Shown: piece after piece, positions 63,113 to 64,000 of the stretch
How positions within the stretch are numbered: the stretch's first letter is position 1
Layout: each line of letters starts with the position of its first letter
Assembly (NCBI RefSeq): GCF_001482305.1
Contig: NZ_LOHP01000001.1
Coordinates: forward strand, 1 to 64,000
From: Leucobacter sp. G161
GTDB taxonomy: Bacteria > Actinomycetota > Actinomycetes > Actinomycetales > Microbacteriaceae
DNA length: 64,000 nucleotides
Direction: 5' to 3'
Notes under the pieces: model-generated
Seen by the model: only the letters and a program-made list of their open reading frames with translations
The model's database searches: none
Told to the model about the DNA's origin: nothing
Position numbers and translations under genes: made by a program

Positions 63113-63361
63113 ATGTCAGGGATCGGCGCGATGGTCGCGGAACTACGTGCGCGACGCGGGTGGACGCAAGAAGTGCTGGCTCAGCGAGTGGGGGTGTTGC
63201 GATTCGGGGTACGCCTGTGGTCAAGCCTGCCGATGCTCAACGACTACCCTGAGATTGACTAAGAGGTATTGCTCGAGCACATCGAGCGGGGGCTCGTCGG
63301 TCAGGTGATGCGCGTCGCAGCTCAGGACGGCTCGATCGTGACCGTTGCCTTGGAGGAGTAG
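63113..63361 (+). pseudogene. Small XRE-like regulator gene broken by an in-frame stop
   Basis: From ATG 63113 (GAGGAG upstream) 49 codons start as a helix-turn-helix protein (AMVAELRARRGWTQEVLAQRVGV). The sequence then drifts, and a TAA occurs at 63260-63262. The same frame continues with EVLLEHIERGLVGQVMRVAA, then QDGSIVTVALEE and a TAG at 63359-63361. The pattern suggests an 82-codon gene with nonsense mutation plus internal decay. Lies in a glycosyltransferase region. Confidence 0.55.
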
Positions 63362-63378
63362 CGCGCAGCGAGAAGCCG

Positions 63379-64000
63379 CTAGGCGACGTGGTCGATGGCC
63401 GGATTGAACCTGATGCCTTCCCCCAGCTTGCCGCGCATCTGACGCTGCAGCGGTTTCGCTACGTTACCCCTGCGCATCCCAACCACCACCTGCGCAGCAA
63501 ACATCAAGAAGTGCAGTTTCGATCGGTGGTGCCACTGGTACGAGGCCTGGTTGCGGGCACCGTACGCGAATTTCCAGGCGTTCTTCTCGTCGACCATTCC
63601 CCAGTTGACGCCCTTGTTCTCGCCCATGTCGTGCACTGTCACGCTATCGAGCACCTGGATACCGGGAGTCTCGCGGGTGATGCGAATCGTGTACTCGGCG
63701 TCATCGAACCAGATGAAGTACTCCTTGTACGGCAGCCCGTGTTGTTCGAGCACCCACCGAGGCACGAGTACCGAGACGAACGAACACTGGCTCACGAGCA
63801 CCGCCTGCTGCCCCTTCACGAGGAGTCGGCCCCAGTCCCAGGTTGGGACTGGGTTGTTCATCTCGCAAATATTTCCGTCAGTGAAGACGACGGCTGAGCA
63901 TGCGAATGGGACCTGCTTGCCGAGTTCATCGCTTGCAGTGGCGATGCCGTCGTGGAGTTTCGCGAGGGCATCCGGCTCGGGGTACCCGTCGTCATCCATG
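63379..64000 (-). CDS. Family 2 glycosyltransferase (GlfT2-like), N-terminus beyond the window
   Basis: 207 C-terminal codons. The visible part begins at MDDDGYPEPDALAKL, which is the GT-A metal loop and not a true start. Then come VSVLVPRWVLEQHGLPYKEYFIWFDDAEYTIRIT (conserved WFDDxEY) and HDMGENKGVNWG. It resembles the GT2 at 59303 and galactofuranosyl/rhamnosyl transferases. The 5' half lies to the right of base 64000. Confidence 0.88.
   Translation of the reverse strand, partial: MDDDGYPEPDALAKLHDGIATASDELGKQVPFACSAVVFTDGNICEMNNPVPTWDWGRLLVKGQQAVLVSQCSFVSVLVPRWVLEQHGLPYKEYFIWFDDAEYTIRITRETPGIQVLDSVTVHDMGENKGVNWGMVDEKNAWKFAYGARNQASYQWHHRSKLHFLMFAAQVVVGMRRGNVAKPLQRQMRGKLGEGIRFNPAIDHVA

Noticed and set aside
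1-64000. tRNA or rRNA genes
   Set aside because: No cloverleaf with a TTCRANNC arm or rRNA-like stretch was recognised by eye; a tRNAscan-SE or Infernal run would settle this.

Overview
The window is high-GC actinobacterial DNA. Starts are often GTG or TTG, genes overlap by ATGA, the ribosomal protein is of the bS22 type, the heme genes lie hemC-hemD-hemB-hemL, and purine genes include purS/purQ/purL and purK/purE. Gene content and protein style fit Microbacteriaceae, probably Leucobacter or a close relative. The genus is my inference and was not tested.

Layout. 1-4431: heme biosynthesis operon with a partial FAD oxidoreductase upstream. 4555-6680: a small AT-richer insert carrying a secreted matrixin-like metalloprotease and a lipoprotein, flanked by two copies of the 3' end of purL. 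6681-9008: intact purL. 9138-11141: membrane protein and a double GNAT acetyltransferase. 11199-15201: siderophore-iron ABC transporter operon behind a DtxR/IdeR-type iron box. 15407-18487: purQ-purS, a nitronate monooxygenase and purC. 18591-22253: SRPBCC protein with an acidic tail, TrkA/TrkH potassium uptake, an ArsR-type regulator and the tiny bS22 gene.

22314-34340 is a large accessory block. It holds a DUF3800 gene fossil, a two-gene CBASS-like anti-phage module (SLATT membrane effector plus cGAS/DncV-like nucleotidyltransferase with an AGS-C sensor domain), and a convergent two-TM coiled-coil protein. A carboxylate-use module follows: a hydratase/degenerate dehydrogenase fusion, a TRAP transporter, an acyl-CoA synthetase and a TetR regulator. 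34426-41397 has a glutaredoxin, a Dabb protein, a CdaR-like regulator with glycerate kinase, an orphan Phd antitoxin, a sarcosine-oxidase-like enzyme, and an XRE-cupin regulator divergent from a flavoprotein/methyltransferase pair.

42003-48384: a short archaeal-type aspS, mannose-1-phosphate guanylyltransferase and sdhCDAB, in which sdhA has a one-base frameshift. 48681-52445: a SHIRT-repeat cell-wall protein facing a remarkable sigma factor fused to an anti-sigma zinc finger, a membrane segment and a long proline-rich repeat tail. 52760-64000: YihY, purK-purE, then an envelope-glycan region (GT4, galE, LCP ligase, several GT2 enzymes) with an SDR and a TetR gene.

The best candidates for unusual biology are the CBASS-like locus and its neighbour (22950-26046), the sigma/anti-sigma/wall-repeat fusion (50730-52445), and the purL-tail insertion (4555-6905).
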